In this document: positions 17,360 through 28,733 of the stretch, piece after piece
How positions within the stretch are numbered: position 1 is the stretch's first letter
How the letters are laid out: the number at the start of each line of letters is the position of its first letter
From: VRUE01 sp963716245
GTDB taxonomy: Bacteria > Actinomycetota > Thermoleophilia > Solirubrobacterales > 70-9
Assembly: GCA_963716245.1 (NCBI GenBank)
Contig: OY970300.1
Coordinates: 1,550,001 to 1,614,000 of the forward strand
DNA: 64,000 bases
Direction of reading: 5' to 3'
Made by a program: the position numbers and the translations under genes
Notes under the pieces: generated by a model
Database searches by the model: none
What the model was told of the DNA's origin: nothing
The model's input: only the letters and a program-made list of their open reading frames with translations

Positions 17360-20131
17360 CTAGCGCTTCTTACAGCCTTTAGCTCGAACCAGCGGCCGCA
17401 TGCTCTTGCGCCGACCGTTCTGCGCGTCGAGTCGCACGTCGGCGCGACGCCTGGCGCCGCACAGATCCGTCGAGTTGACGATGAGCCCCCTTTTGCCCCC
17501 GGCCATGTTGACGACGACTTTTTCGAGCGGGGCGTCGGGGATGCCGGCAAAGGTCGCGCGGATGCCGCCCCTCACCGAGTCGATCCGGGCCGACGCCTCG
17601 ATGTCGACGATCCCCTTCAGATCGAAGACGAGGTCGGGTAGGTCGTTCGACGAGGAGCGCAGGTAGGCCGCGCCTTCCAGCGGCTGATCGAGCAGGGGCG
17701 TGAACGCTCGAACACGGCCGTACACGGAGCCCGGAGGACAGCTCTCAGCGGCGAACTGGACGCGCGTGCACACGGTGCGGATGTGAGCCTGGTCCAGGAA
17801 GGCGGATCGCGGCAGGCGGACGACGGCGCGGCTGAGGTTGGCGTCGCCCGCCCGCGGTCGCATCACCGCGCGCAACGCCGGGTGGCCACCGCGACGGGTC
17901 CCGCCCCTGAGCCCGAGCGCGAGTCGAGGCTTGAAGGCGAGGCTCGCGCAGTCGGCCGCCTGGAAGCGCTCCGACAGCGCGACCGGCACGTCGTCGGCTG
18001 GGTCGAAGACCTCGATGAAGCTGCCGAAGACGGTCGCCCGCAGGCTCAGCTCCCGACAGGACGTCGGGTTCAGGGTGAACCGGGGCCGATCGACATTCAC
18101 TCGCAGGTCGCGCAGCTTCAGCACGATCCCCTGAAGCACATGCGGGATCGGATCGGAGGCGCTGCCGTCGACTTCCACTTCCCCCGTCTTCCGGTTCAGG
18201 TCGAGCGCGACGCGGACGACCACCGTACCGGCATCGAAGGGCCCGGCCACGGCTGGGGTGATCGCCACGACGCTCAACGGCGCACCTCTGTAAGGACCGG
18301 CGAGGTAGAGCTTGCCCGGGACGTAGGTGAGCACCGAGCCGACCCCGGCGCCTGCCTCCGTGTGGCCGATCAAAGAGCCGGAGGGGCAGCTGGGCGCTGA
18401 GATCTCGTCCCGACCCGCAGTCTTCGCGCGCGCCGCGGCGATCCGCGCCTCCGGGCAACGGGACACGCCGACCAGTCGGGCCAGCAGCCCAGGCGGCAGG
18501 ATGGCGGCGAAGCGCGTCATATCTTGGTCGCCGTCGCGGCGGGTCAGCCGCATGTGGAAGGGGGAGTGGGTACCGGCGGAGTTGTTGAGGGTGCCAGCTT
18601 CCAGGCCGGGGCGGAAGGGCGGTACGCCGCCCTCCGGGCAGGCGCCCCCGCCGGGACCCGAGGAAATCTCGAAGCTCGAGCCGGTGGTCAGCGTCCGGCT
18701 CGGATCGGCGTACGGCGTGAACTCGCCGACGACCGTGTGCGAGCCGCAGCTCGGCGGGCTGACCAGCGGCGAGCGAGCGCCCTCGCGGAAGCGCAGACGG
18801 AAGCTCGAGAAGGGAAGCTGTGGGATGTCGTCGACGACGGTGCGCAGCTGGCCGGTCCTCGGATCGGGAATGACCCGGGCGGCCTGCTTGACGACGATTC
18901 CCAGCTCCGGGGAGCGGAACACCATGTAGAGGGCGATCAATGAGCCGAACGGGTTTTTGAAGGGCTCCGCGACGTGGAGGGCGCCGCGCAGGGTCTGCCC
19001 CTCGAGGAGCGGCGTCTGGACCTCGATCGTGCCGATCTTGGAGCCGTTCGGACAACCGGCGCCCGCCGCCGTGTTGAGGCGCTCGCTCTCGTATTGCTCT
19101 GAGGTGCAGACCGCCAGGCCCTCGGCCAGGGACGGATTTGCCGTCATGCCCTCCGGCAGCGTGACGACTGCCCTTTCGACGTCGGACTGCGCGATCCCGG
19201 TCGGGTCGTTGAGCCCCTCGTCGTCGATCGAAAGGCTGAAGTCCAGGCCGGTCGGGCTCTCAGCCGAGGCGGTGGTCGGCTGCGCGGCGATCCGCGGCGA
19301 AAACCCGAGCCGCTCGCAGCCCGTGAACCCGAGCGGGTTCGGTGGATTGGCGTCGTCGTGCGTCAAGGCCGAGCCCCGAATCCAAGTGCCCGGATTGACC
19401 CACGAGTCCGCTTCCCAGGCAGTCTCGAGTGGCCCTCCGCACGCTCGCGGCAGGGTCAGGAACGGGCTGGCGGCGATGTCGGCTGGACAGGCGGCCCCGG
19501 AACTTCCGGCGCATTGACCTCGTTCTTCGTCGTGAGCCGGCTCGGCAGGATTTCCCCAGACGGTCAACTCAGCTCCATAGAACGGCACCGGCTGGGCGAT
19601 ATTGGTCGAGCGGGCTACGATCCTGTACGGCGCGGATTCGGTCAGACCCACCTCGACCGTGACCGGCACCGAGATCGCCCAGAAGCCGAGTTTGGCCGCA
19701 ACCCCAGGAGGCGGTTCCAAGTTGTAGACCGCCACAGAAACGTGACTGCCCGGCGTTGGGATCTCCAGGTCGGTGATGCCTAACGCCGACGAGTCCGGGC
19801 AGGCGCTGCCGGCCCGAGCCAGGAAGTCGAGCGTCGTGCAGCGGGGCACCGCGGTGGGATTGCCCGCCAAGCCCTCGATCTGCTCGATGTCGAGGTCCTT
19901 GATCGCCTCGGCCGGGATCTCGCCCAGGGTTTCGTCGATCGTCGTCTTCACCTCGAAACTGGTGGTCATGGCGAAGGGGTGCGAACCAGCCTGGCTGATA
20001 CTTGCACCGGAGGCATCGGTGAAGGTCACGTCAAAGTTCTCGAGGCCGAATTCAGCCTGCGCCGGAGAGGCCCCGACGAGTGCGACGACGACCATGACGA
20101 CTGGAAGCAGGCAGAGGAGTCGTTCTCTCAT
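17360..20131 (-). CDS. Large secreted protein with repeated Cys-pair modules
   Basis: 923 aa. Signal peptide (LLPVVMVVVALVGASPAQA). No enzyme family recognised. At least four modules share the pattern Cys, about 10-20 residues, C-P-x-S/G-S-x-x-G, then a hydrophobic strand with P and G: near ACPDSSALGITDLEIPTPG, GCPNGSKIGTIEVQTPLLEG, SCPSGSLIGHTEAGAG and SCPPGSVYGRVRAFTPLL. The spacing suggests disulfide-clamped beta-sandwich domains of a surface or matrix protein. Translationally coupled (ATGA) to the 1310-aa protein upstream. The C-terminus is very basic. Confidence 0.75.
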   Translation of the reverse strand: MRERLLCLLPVVMVVVALVGASPAQAEFGLENFDVTFTDASGASISQAGSHPFAMTTSFEVKTTIDETLGEIPAEAIKDLDIEQIEGLAGNPTAVPRCTTLDFLARAGSACPDSSALGITDLEIPTPGSHVSVAVYNLEPPPGVAAKLGFWAISVPVTVEVGLTESAPYRIVARSTNIAQPVPFYGAELTVWGNPAEPAHDEERGQCAGSSGAACPADIAASPFLTLPRACGGPLETAWEADSWVNPGTWIRGSALTHDDANPPNPLGFTGCERLGFSPRIAAQPTTASAESPTGLDFSLSIDDEGLNDPTGIAQSDVERAVVTLPEGMTANPSLAEGLAVCTSEQYESERLNTAAGAGCPNGSKIGTIEVQTPLLEGQTLRGALHVAEPFKNPFGSLIALYMVFRSPELGIVVKQAARVIPDPRTGQLRTVVDDIPQLPFSSFRLRFREGARSPLVSPPSCGSHTVVGEFTPYADPSRTLTTGSSFEISSGPGGGACPEGGVPPFRPGLEAGTLNNSAGTHSPFHMRLTRRDGDQDMTRFAAILPPGLLARLVGVSRCPEARIAAARAKTAGRDEISAPSCPSGSLIGHTEAGAGVGSVLTYVPGKLYLAGPYRGAPLSVVAITPAVAGPFDAGTVVVRVALDLNRKTGEVEVDGSASDPIPHVLQGIVLKLRDLRVNVDRPRFTLNPTSCRELSLRATVFGSFIEVFDPADDVPVALSERFQAADCASLAFKPRLALGLRGGTRRGGHPALRAVMRPRAGDANLSRAVVRLPRSAFLDQAHIRTVCTRVQFAAESCPPGSVYGRVRAFTPLLDQPLEGAAYLRSSSNDLPDLVFDLKGIVDIEASARIDSVRGGIRATFAGIPDAPLEKVVVNMAGGKRGLIVNSTDLCGARRRADVRLDAQNGRRKSMRPLVRAKGCKKR

Positions 20132-23100
20132 CTACGCCTCTTCCCGACTGCCGCCCGGCAGCGCTTTGCCTGGATGCCGAGACGCTTCGCCTGTTTGCGT
20201 AATTTCTCCGCACGGCGGCGCATAGCCTCGGCGCGGCGCGCGTCCGCTGCGCGAGCGTCTTTGGTCAGCCGGTTGGCGCGCCTGCGGAGCAGCTTGGCGC
20301 GCCGCGCCGGCGCCTCGCAGTTGCGCTGCGCCGCGACGTTGCCGGGACCCCTGAACGTGGAGCTGTTGGCATTGGGCGCGGGGGGGGTTGCAGGGGCGGC
20401 CTGACAGGCATCGCCTTCGCACGGAACCGGCGGCGGCGCAGGCGGCGGATAGCCGCCCCCGACTCGGGCGTCATAGACGTCGATCAAGCCATAATCCTGG
20501 GATACGAGGCTTGCCTCGGTCGTGAAGAACACATCGTTACCGCTGGGGCTCGCGTCGGCAAATCGCGAGTCGCCGGCGCTCGTGCCTGAGGAGATCAGCG
20601 ACAGGCAGCCGCCATTCGACTCGAAATGGTTGGGGCTGTTCGCCCGGCAACTACCCGTACCGGCCGCCTCCCACTGGTAAACGTCCATCTTGCCGTTGGT
20701 GTCCCGTGGCAGCAGCGAGTCGAAGCTCTCGAAGTAAACGCGGCGGCCGTCCTCGGAGAGGACTCGCTGCGGGTGGAAGCCGCTCTGCTTGCCGGGGATC
20801 TGCGCCGCCGTCCAGCCTCCCACAACCGGACCCACTTCCCGCCCTCGAGGACGCGCTCCCGACGGGTTGCAGGAAAGACACGTCAGCTCGCCGCTCGCTG
20901 CGGCGTAGCGATAAACCTCGCGGTCCCGATTGCCTGAAACCGCATCGATGTTGTCATAGCCGGTCAGGCTCCCGCGCGACACGAAAACCAAGACCTCGCC
21001 GTCGGGACTGACTCGGGCCGCGCGCAGGAACGGCGATGCCGCGATAGGCGTCCCCCCGAGCAGGGCGGCGTCCGGCTCGACCAGGGTCGCAACCAGATTG
21101 AAGGCTCCCCCATCGGTCGCGTCATAGAGATAGAGGTTCGGCTCGCCAGCCGCGGCACCTGGAGCCAGCACCTGGCTGGAGACGAAATAGACCCGGGCGC
21201 CGTCCGCGCTCGCTCCGGCGAAACCCCGGAAACCGGCCGCGATAGTGCTTCGCGTCCCGGCGTCGACGTCGAACGCCCGTAGCTCGCCGCTCTCGCTGAA
21301 GAGCGCCTTCGAACCGTCGACCGCCGCCGCCCAGAACGTAGCCGCCGTTCCCTGGGAGATCCTCTTCGTCGTTTCGCCGTCGATCCGCACGAACAGGGTG
21401 CCGGGTTCGCCGGTGTTGCCGACGGAGGCGCTCCAGAAGATCCGGGAACCGTCCTGCGAGACCGCCCCGCTGAGGTTTTCGTCGTAGTAGGAGACGCCGC
21501 TGCCGCTGCCGACGGAGTTCTGCTGCGCGCTCGCGTTTCCGTTCGTCAGAACGCTCACCAGTCGTAGCTTGCCCCCGTCGAAGTACTCGTACAGCTGCCA
21601 ATTGCTGCCTTCGCCGGCTTTGCCGGGCCGAGGCGCCGGCCCTTCGTCGACCGGCAATTGGTCGTTGGCGCGAAAGACGGCACGGCTTCCGTCCGACGAG
21701 AGGCCCTGAAGGACGGGCTCGTATGGCACGGGTTCGTCCCCGAAGGCTGGGGCGTTGGGCGGTTTGGCTCGCGTCAGCGCTTCGTAGGTGCCGGCTGCGT
21801 TGTCGCGCCGGTAGAGGTTCCAGTAGCCCTCCGCTCCAGGCGGATCGCCCAATGGGGGATCGGCATCGTGCCAGAGCCAGGCACTGCTGAGATCGTCGGA
21901 GAACGCCTTGAACGGATTTGAGAGCGATCGAATCTCGACCATGCCGGGTTTGATGTTGGTCTGCCGCGGCGGCGAGATCGAGTGGCTACGCCAGCCGTCG
22001 ACCGGATCGCGCCGGGCCAGATACTGATTGACGAAGGGTGCGCTCTCGGGATTGGCGAAGCTGCGCTCCGAGGAATAGGTGAAGGACGACCCGTCCACAG
22101 CGCTCTGGTAGTAGGAGCCCGGAGTGCTCAAGACCAGCGTCACCGGCGCGATGATGTTGCCATTGTTTTTATCGAGAGGCGAGACGAGCTCATACGCTCG
22201 GCAGTCCGGCAGGTCCGCCGATGCGCCGATACGGAACTCCGGGTTGGTGCATCCATCGCTCCCTGAATCGAGATCTGCGGGAAACGTCCGCAGCATACGT
22301 TCGGGACCGATGAAGACCCCGAAGAAGTTTTCGACCACGAGCCGATAGCGATACGCGGTGTCAGGCTCGAGCCCGAGAAGCGCCGTACTGCGCGAAGTCT
22401 CGCCTTCACCGGAGCCGAAGTCGATCGCGCCCGCTCCCAGGTCCACCCTGGGCGCCTTCCGAGCGCTCGCAAAGCCGGAGGTTCCATGAGTCTCTTCGTC
22501 CACGTATTCGAAGTAGCCGCTGGTCGGCAGCGAACGCGGATCGATCGTCGCGTGGACGCGGGCCTCCGTGCTGCCCACGTCCGACGACCACGCGTCGCCG
22601 AGCTGGGCCGGCCCCAGCGTGACGAATTCGGCTCTGGGCCCGATCGCCTCTCCGTCGGCGTTCCGGGCTATGGCGCGGAAACGATAAGCGGTTTCCGGTT
22701 TCAGGCAACCCGCCGCGCCCGGGTCCTGCGAATCGCAGCGGATCTCTACCTGTGCCACGTGCAGTTTGAAGTCGGCCACGCCCGCCAGATCCTCTTCTGG
22801 AGTAGTGGAAGCGCTGTCAAAGCAATGGTCCGAACCGAGCTCTTCGATGTCCTTTTCACAGATGGCGGTCTCGACGTACTGAAAGCGGACTTTGGTCGGC
22901 TTCCCCTCGGGATTGACGTGAGCGTTGAGCGTCGCCCGCACGCTGCCAACCGGATCAGCTTTCAGCAGTTTCGGGTCTGGCGGGATCTCCGGTCCGGGCG
23001 GAGGAAAGGCTATGTGCAGGACCCTTCTCAACCCCTGAAAGGCTCTTTCCGCCGCGAAGATGTCGCCGGTGACGCTGCTGAATGGAGCCAAAGCGACCGC

Positions 23101-24060
23101 TTCGGTCTGCAACGTCCCGTTGCCGTAGAACGTGCGGATCGGTTTTTGGTCGGAGCCGTACTCATACACCGCCGTGGTCGCCCCAAGGCTCCCGTCCGGG
23201 AAGGTGGGGCTGACGTCGCCAACGAACAGGTTGTCAGCCGGATCGACGGCCAGAGTCCGGATGCTGAGGGACTCGTGGAACGCGGCGACCGGCACACCAG
23301 ACGAATCGTACTTTCGCACTGCCCCCGTGCCGCCCGCAATTGCGACGTAGAAGGCCCCGGTCGAGTCCACGGCGAATGCCTGAATCTGCCCGAACGGCGC
23401 ATCCGCGAGCGGCACAGCTTCGATCGGTTCGCCCGCCGGGTTGAACTTCTGCACGCGCTTGCTGAATTCATCTCCGCCTGTCGCCTGCGTGTCCGCGACA
23501 TGCACTATCCCGCCCGGCCCCAGCGCCAGCTGCACCGCTTCGTTCAGCTGACCCGTGCCGGTTCCTCTCACCCCGGAGCCGCAGACGTCGCCCGACCCGG
23601 CGATGCAGAGATTTCGCTGCGCCGCCGGAGCCCCTTCCTCCACCGCCGTCTTATTGACATCGCCACCGGCCATCCAGACGAATTCGCCGCTGGGCGTCAG
23701 CTTCTGGACACGGTTGTTGCCCGCCTCGAGCACGTAGAGCGAGTGAAACGAGGCACTGCTCGGATCGCTGTCGATCGCGACACCGGCGAGCCCACTGAAC
23801 TCGCCGGGGCCCGAGCCCGGCGACCCCAGGGAGCCGACGAACGCGCCCGCGGTGGTGAAGACATCGATTTGGGTGTCACCCCGATCGGCGACGTAGAGGC
23901 GTTCCGCGGAGGCGTCGACGGCAAGCCTCCAGGGTTCTTTGCATTGCCCCGGACCACCATCGGGCGTGCACACGACCAGATCTGCCGAGGCTGCGACCGC
24001 GCAGATCAGCGCCGCGACGGCTGCCGCGACTCCCAAGCCGATGATTTTAAGCGCGCGCAC
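20128..24060 (-). CDS. Giant secreted NHL/PD40 propeller protein
   Basis: 1310 aa. Signal peptide (IGLGVAAAVAALICAVAASA). Residues about 40-340 form NHL-type repeats (LAVDASAERLYVADRGDTQI, GVAIDSD, LALGPGGIVHVADT, TLAVDPADNLFVGD). About 380-610 hold fibronectin-III-like segments (ATLNAHVNPEGKPTKVRFQY, AYRFRAIARNADG). About 640-1190 hold PD40-like blades (GLSSDGSRAVF, VSQDGSRIFWSA, VSPDGEVLVFV). An Arg/Lys/Ala-rich helical tail (RRAKLLRRRANRLTKDARAA) ends the protein. The start is GTG at 24060. Likely cell-surface or extracellular; ligand unknown. Confidence 0.78.
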   Translation of the reverse strand: MRALKIIGLGVAAAVAALICAVAASADLVVCTPDGGPGQCKEPWRLAVDASAERLYVADRGDTQIDVFTTAGAFVGSLGSPGSGPGEFSGLAGVAIDSDPSSASFHSLYVLEAGNNRVQKLTPSGEFVWMAGGDVNKTAVEEGAPAAQRNLCIAGSGDVCGSGVRGTGTGQLNEAVQLALGPGGIVHVADTQATGGDEFSKRVQKFNPAGEPIEAVPLADAPFGQIQAFAVDSTGAFYVAIAGGTGAVRKYDSSGVPVAAFHESLSIRTLAVDPADNLFVGDVSPTFPDGSLGATTAVYEYGSDQKPIRTFYGNGTLQTEAVALAPFSSVTGDIFAAERAFQGLRRVLHIAFPPPGPEIPPDPKLLKADPVGSVRATLNAHVNPEGKPTKVRFQYVETAICEKDIEELGSDHCFDSASTTPEEDLAGVADFKLHVAQVEIRCDSQDPGAAGCLKPETAYRFRAIARNADGEAIGPRAEFVTLGPAQLGDAWSSDVGSTEARVHATIDPRSLPTSGYFEYVDEETHGTSGFASARKAPRVDLGAGAIDFGSGEGETSRSTALLGLEPDTAYRYRLVVENFFGVFIGPERMLRTFPADLDSGSDGCTNPEFRIGASADLPDCRAYELVSPLDKNNGNIIAPVTLVLSTPGSYYQSAVDGSSFTYSSERSFANPESAPFVNQYLARRDPVDGWRSHSISPPRQTNIKPGMVEIRSLSNPFKAFSDDLSSAWLWHDADPPLGDPPGAEGYWNLYRRDNAAGTYEALTRAKPPNAPAFGDEPVPYEPVLQGLSSDGSRAVFRANDQLPVDEGPAPRPGKAGEGSNWQLYEYFDGGKLRLVSVLTNGNASAQQNSVGSGSGVSYYDENLSGAVSQDGSRIFWSASVGNTGEPGTLFVRIDGETTKRISQGTAATFWAAAVDGSKALFSESGELRAFDVDAGTRSTIAAGFRGFAGASADGARVYFVSSQVLAPGAAAGEPNLYLYDATDGGAFNLVATLVEPDAALLGGTPIAASPFLRAARVSPDGEVLVFVSRGSLTGYDNIDAVSGNRDREVYRYAAASGELTCLSCNPSGARPRGREVGPVVGGWTAAQIPGKQSGFHPQRVLSEDGRRVYFESFDSLLPRDTNGKMDVYQWEAAGTGSCRANSPNHFESNGGCLSLISSGTSAGDSRFADASPSGNDVFFTTEASLVSQDYGLIDVYDARVGGGYPPPAPPPVPCEGDACQAAPATPPAPNANSSTFRGPGNVAAQRNCEAPARRAKLLRRRANRLTKDARAADARRAEAMRRRAEKLRKQAKRLGIQAKRCRAAVGKRRR

Positions 24061-24167
24061 TCGGTTACTTAACGTCTTTCCCCTTTCCCTGCACCCCGAG
24101 TCTTCCCCTACTCGTCGAGCGCTGCGCCGACTATAGGGAACTGCATAAGTCGTGTCAAGGAACAGTA

Positions 24168-24201
24168 GAGGCGGAGTCGGAAACTTTTCCGACTCCGCCT
24201 C
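24168..24201 (-). terminator. Perfect 16-bp inverted repeat terminator
   Basis: Arms 24168-24183 and 24186-24201 pair perfectly around a 2-nt loop, with AAA/TTT next to the loop. It lies downstream of the small secreted gene (minus strand) and upstream of the NHL gene. A second imperfect hairpin (GGCA-CTCTC / GAGAG-TGCC, about 24217-24240) sits between it and the stop codon. Confidence 0.75.
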
Positions 24202-24252
24202 ACCAGGGCTTGCCCGGCATCTCTCAAAGCGAGAGGTGCCCTGCTTGCAAGC

Positions 24253-24924
24253 TCAGCCGACGTGGACTGGCTGGGTGCCCGTCACTGTAGTGGGAGCGAT
24301 ATGGTAGATAGCGTTACTTGACGGAACTGTGTTACCACCCGGACAGAACGAACCGTGTTCTTCCTTGGTGATTCCTTCAACTGCGCCCTCAAGGATGATG
24401 GCTTCTGTGTTGGCCTCATTTGTGATTGTGATCGTGCCTTTGTTTACCTGCGGGGGAACTGTGATTGTGCAGACAGTGGACAAATGGCCTGATCCCAGGT
24501 AGGCATGGACTTCGATGACTTTACCTTTGGGGCAAACGACATCGACTGTCGAGCTGTAGTGAGTGGTTCCAGGAACTGTTGTGAGATGGTGAAGTGTATA
24601 TTTGCATCCGTTGACTGTAACTGTGGCTGGCTGGCTTCCGGCTGTACAGTGGCCAGTGTAGGTCGGTGCAACTTCTACGTGATTCGTGGCTCCTTTTATC
24701 GTCGCTGCGAATGTGCTTTCGGTGCACGTGATACTGGAGCCGCCCGATGTGAAGATGTGGCCAGCGGATTTACCGTGCAGTTGGTTCGGATAGACGTTGT
24801 TGGTCGATGTCAGCGTCGGATTTTCGACCCCCTGCGCCGTGCCGAGCATGCCGAAGGCGCTGACCGCCAGCAGGGCGCCGAGCGCGGTTAGCGCGAGGCC
24901 AAGGGCTTTGATCTTCTTGCTCAT
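24253..24924 (-). CDS. Small secreted protein, low GC, unknown function
   Basis: 223 aa. Signal peptide (ALGLALTALGALLAVSAFGM). The mature protein is Thr/Ser/Gly-rich with six cysteines (ITCTE, GHCTAG, NGCKYT, DVVCPKG, TVCTITV, SFCPGG) and alternating beta-prone stretches, as in a disulfide-bonded beta-sandwich. Base composition (roughly 52% GC) and use of A/T-ending codons differ sharply from all neighbours, suggesting transfer or special codon selection. A strong terminator follows. AG-rich sequence (AGGAAGAGAG) precedes the ATG. Confidence 0.72.
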   Translation of the reverse strand: MSKKIKALGLALTALGALLAVSAFGMLGTAQGVENPTLTSTNNVYPNQLHGKSAGHIFTSGGSSITCTESTFAATIKGATNHVEVAPTYTGHCTAGSQPATVTVNGCKYTLHHLTTVPGTTHYSSTVDVVCPKGKVIEVHAYLGSGHLSTVCTITVPPQVNKGTITITNEANTEAIILEGAVEGITKEEHGSFCPGGNTVPSSNAIYHIAPTTVTGTQPVHVG

Positions 24925-25142
24925 CTCTCTCTTCCTTTGCTATTAGCTGAGGGCGCAGGGCCGCAACGCGACCGTGCGCCGTTTGTAGTCCGCTCAGCTG
25001 TAGCGGCCCTGAGAGGATCGATCAAGAAAAACGCAGCATTTCGTCGCGGCACGACGTCATCCCAGTGGGTTTCCCCGCAAATCACGTGAATGTGCCGACG
25101 TCCACGCAACCTTGCGTCGATGTCGATTTGCGTGTGAGAGGG

Positions 25143-26570
25143 CTATGCGCCCAGCTTTTCGCGGATCAGCCGGTTGACCTCGCCCCCGTCGGCGCGGCCC
25201 TTGGTCTCCTTCATCACGGCGCCGACGATCGCGCCGATCGCCTTGCCGTTGCCGGCGCGGATCTGCTCGGCGGCCTCGGGGTTGGCCTCGACCGCGGCGG
25301 CGACGATCGCCTCCAGCTCGCCGCTGTCGGAGATCTGGGCCAGGCCCTCGCGCTCGACGATCGCCTCCGGGTCGCCGCCCTCGGCGACGAGGGTCGCGAG
25401 CACCTGCTTGCCGCTGCCGTGGGAGATCTTCTTGGCCTGGACCATGCCGACCAGGGCCGCGAGCGCGGCGGGCTCGACCTTCGAGTCGGCAGCCCCCTCT
25501 CCCCGTCCTGGCGCAGCGCCGCGGCCAGCTCTCCCGTCACCCAGTTGGCGACGACGCGCGGCTCGATCTCACCGGCGGCGGCCGCAGTCCGCTCGAAGTA
25601 GGCGGCGGTCTCCGGGTCGGCGGCGAGCAGTACAGCCGTCTCGTCGCTCAGCCCCATCTGCTCGCGATAGCGCTCCATCCGCGCCTCGGGCAGCTCCGGC
25701 AGCGACTCGCGCGCCTCGCGCAGCATCTCCTCGGTCGGCGCCAGCGGCACCAGGTCCGGCTCGGGGAGGTAGCGATAGTCGTGCGCCTCCTCCTTCGAGC
25801 GCAGCGGGGTCAGCGAGCCGTCTTCGGGGTGGAAGTGGAGCGTCTCCTGGACCACCGTCCCCCCCGCCCCGATCAGTTCGCGCTGGCGGGCCAGCTCCGC
25901 CTCGATCCCGCGTTCGAGGAAGCGGAAGCTGTTCATGTTCTTCAGCTCGGTCTTGGTGCCGAGCCGCTCGCTGCCGGCCGGCCGGACCGAGACATTGGCG
26001 TCGACCCGCAGGCTGCCCTCCTCCATGTTGACGTCGGAGACGTCGAGCTGGCGGACGGTCGTGCGCAGCAGCCGCGCCCAGGCGGCCGCCTCGGCGGCGC
26101 TGCGCAGGTCGGGCTCGGTGACGATCTCGACCAGCGGCGTGCCGCCGCGGTTGAAGTCGACCATCGAGGCGCCGGAGCCGTGGATCCGCCCCGATCCGCC
26201 GAGATGGATCATCTTCGCGGCGTCCTCCTCGAGGTGGGCGCGGTGGATGCGTACGTCGCCGAGCCGGCCGGCGCCGGCAAGCGGCACGTCGTACTGGCTG
26301 ATCTGGTACGCCTTTGGGTTGTCGGGATAGAAGTAGTTCTTGCGGTGGAAGATCGAGCGGGGGGCGACCTCGCACTCCAGCGCGGCGGCGATCCTCAGCG
26401 CGTAGCGGATCGCCTCCTCGTTGGGGACCGGCAGGACGCCCGGATGGGCGAGGCAGACCGGGCAGGTGTGGACGTTCGGCTCGTCGCCGAAGGACAGCTC
26501 GCAGCCGCAGAACATCTTCGTCCGGGTCGAGAGCTGGACGTGGATCTCCAGCCCGATCACGGCCTCGAGC

Positions 26571-26578
<8 letters not shown>
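25143..26578 (-). CDS. gatB: GatB, Asp/Glu-tRNA amidotransferase subunit B, with apparent frameshift
   Basis: Kinase/tRNA-binding subunit of the transamidosome that converts Glu-tRNA(Gln) or Asp-tRNA(Asn). Starts MAELEAVIGLEIHVQL at ATG 26578. The CGC and CPVC zinc cysteines, PDNPKAYQISQYD and DFNRGGTPLVEIVTEPDLRS are intact. The frame breaks in the G-rich tract at 25492-25504: N-terminal frame to NWVTGELAAALRQDG, then the C-terminal YqeY-like tail (SKVEPAALAALVGMVQAKKI to IREKLGA) in another frame. One missing G would reconcile them. Sequencing or assembly error is most likely because the gene is normally essential. Confidence 0.85.
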
Positions 26579-28009
<1,431 letters not shown>

Positions 28010-28013
<4 letters not shown>

Positions 28014-28297
28014 TCGGCCTGCGGCGAGGGCACCCGGAAGGCGCCGTCGGCGGGGTCGGGCGCCTGGGCGAGCACCGCGTCCTTGTCCCAGCTCGGCCGC
28101 GGCTCGTCCGCGCGAAGCACGTTCTCCAGCTCGACCACGTGCGAGGTCGGCTCGACGTCGTCCAGGTCGAGCTCGCCGATCCGGTCGACGTGCTCCAGGA
28201 TCCCCGAGAGCTCACCCGCCATCCGCTCCACGTCCGCGTCGGAAAGACGCAGGCGCGCCAGCTTGGCGACGTGCAGAACCTGATCCCGCTCGATCAC
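28010..28297 (-). CDS. gatC: GatC, amidotransferase subunit C
   Basis: 95-aa clamp subunit holding GatA and GatB together. Typical sequence: HVAKLARLRLSDADVERMAG, ILEHVDRIGELDLDDVEPTSH and the C-terminal LRADEPRPSWDKDAVLAQAPD. Start is GTG 28297, 7 nt after TAGAAT, so the operon transcript is probably leaderless. Confidence 0.95.
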
Positions 28298-28304
28298 GGG
28301 CCCG

Positions 28305-28310
28305 ATTCTA
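28305..28310 (-). promoter_or_regulatory. Putative -10 box of the gatCAB operon
   Basis: Minus-strand TAGAAT ends 7 nt before the gatC GTG. The adjacent CGCGCC (28314-28319) and GGCGCG (28327-28332) form a 6-bp inverted repeat between gatC and the divergent VOC gene. Confidence 0.5.
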
Positions 28311-28370
28311 GGTCGCGCCGCCCTAGGGCGCGTAGCCTCCCCGGCAGCGAAACCGAATCTGGAGGAAGCG

Positions 28371-28724
28371 ATGATCGGAAAGCTGGACTTCGTCGGAATC
28401 CCGTCGCAGGACGCAGAGCGCTCGCGCGCCTTCTACGTCGAGACGCTTGGGCTGCGGCCGGACGAGCATGCTCGCTTCGAGCTCTGGGTCGGCGACACCT
28501 GCTTCGCGATCTGGGAGCCGGGCCGGTTCGGAATGGAGTTCGAGCCGCAGCGGAACGCGCATCCCGCCCTGCACGTCGACGACGTCGCCGCCGCCCGGTC
28601 GGAGTTGGAGGCGAAGGGGGTCGAGTTCCTCGGCGAGACGCTCGACACCGGCGTCTGCCACATGGCCTTCTTCCGCGACCCGGACGGCAACGACCTGATG
28701 CTGCACCACCGCTACGCGCCGTGA
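28371..28724 (+). CDS. VOC (glyoxalase/bleomycin-resistance) family protein
   Basis: 117 aa, a two-module beta-alpha-beta-beta-beta metalloenzyme fold. Begins LDFVGIPSQDAERSRAFYVE, has HPALHVDDVAAARSELEAKG at the second module and ends FFRDPDGNDLMLHHR. Candidate metal ligands include the His of HPALHVD and the Glu/His near the end. Substrate not predictable. Shine-Dalgarno GGAGGA precedes ATG 28371 by a normal spacing, unlike its leaderless neighbours. Confidence 0.85.
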   Translation: MIGKLDFVGIPSQDAERSRAFYVETLGLRPDEHARFELWVGDTCFAIWEPGRFGMEFEPQRNAHPALHVDDVAAARSELEAKGVEFLGETLDTGVCHMAFFRDPDGNDLMLHHRYAP

Positions 28725-28733
28725 GAGGACGTG

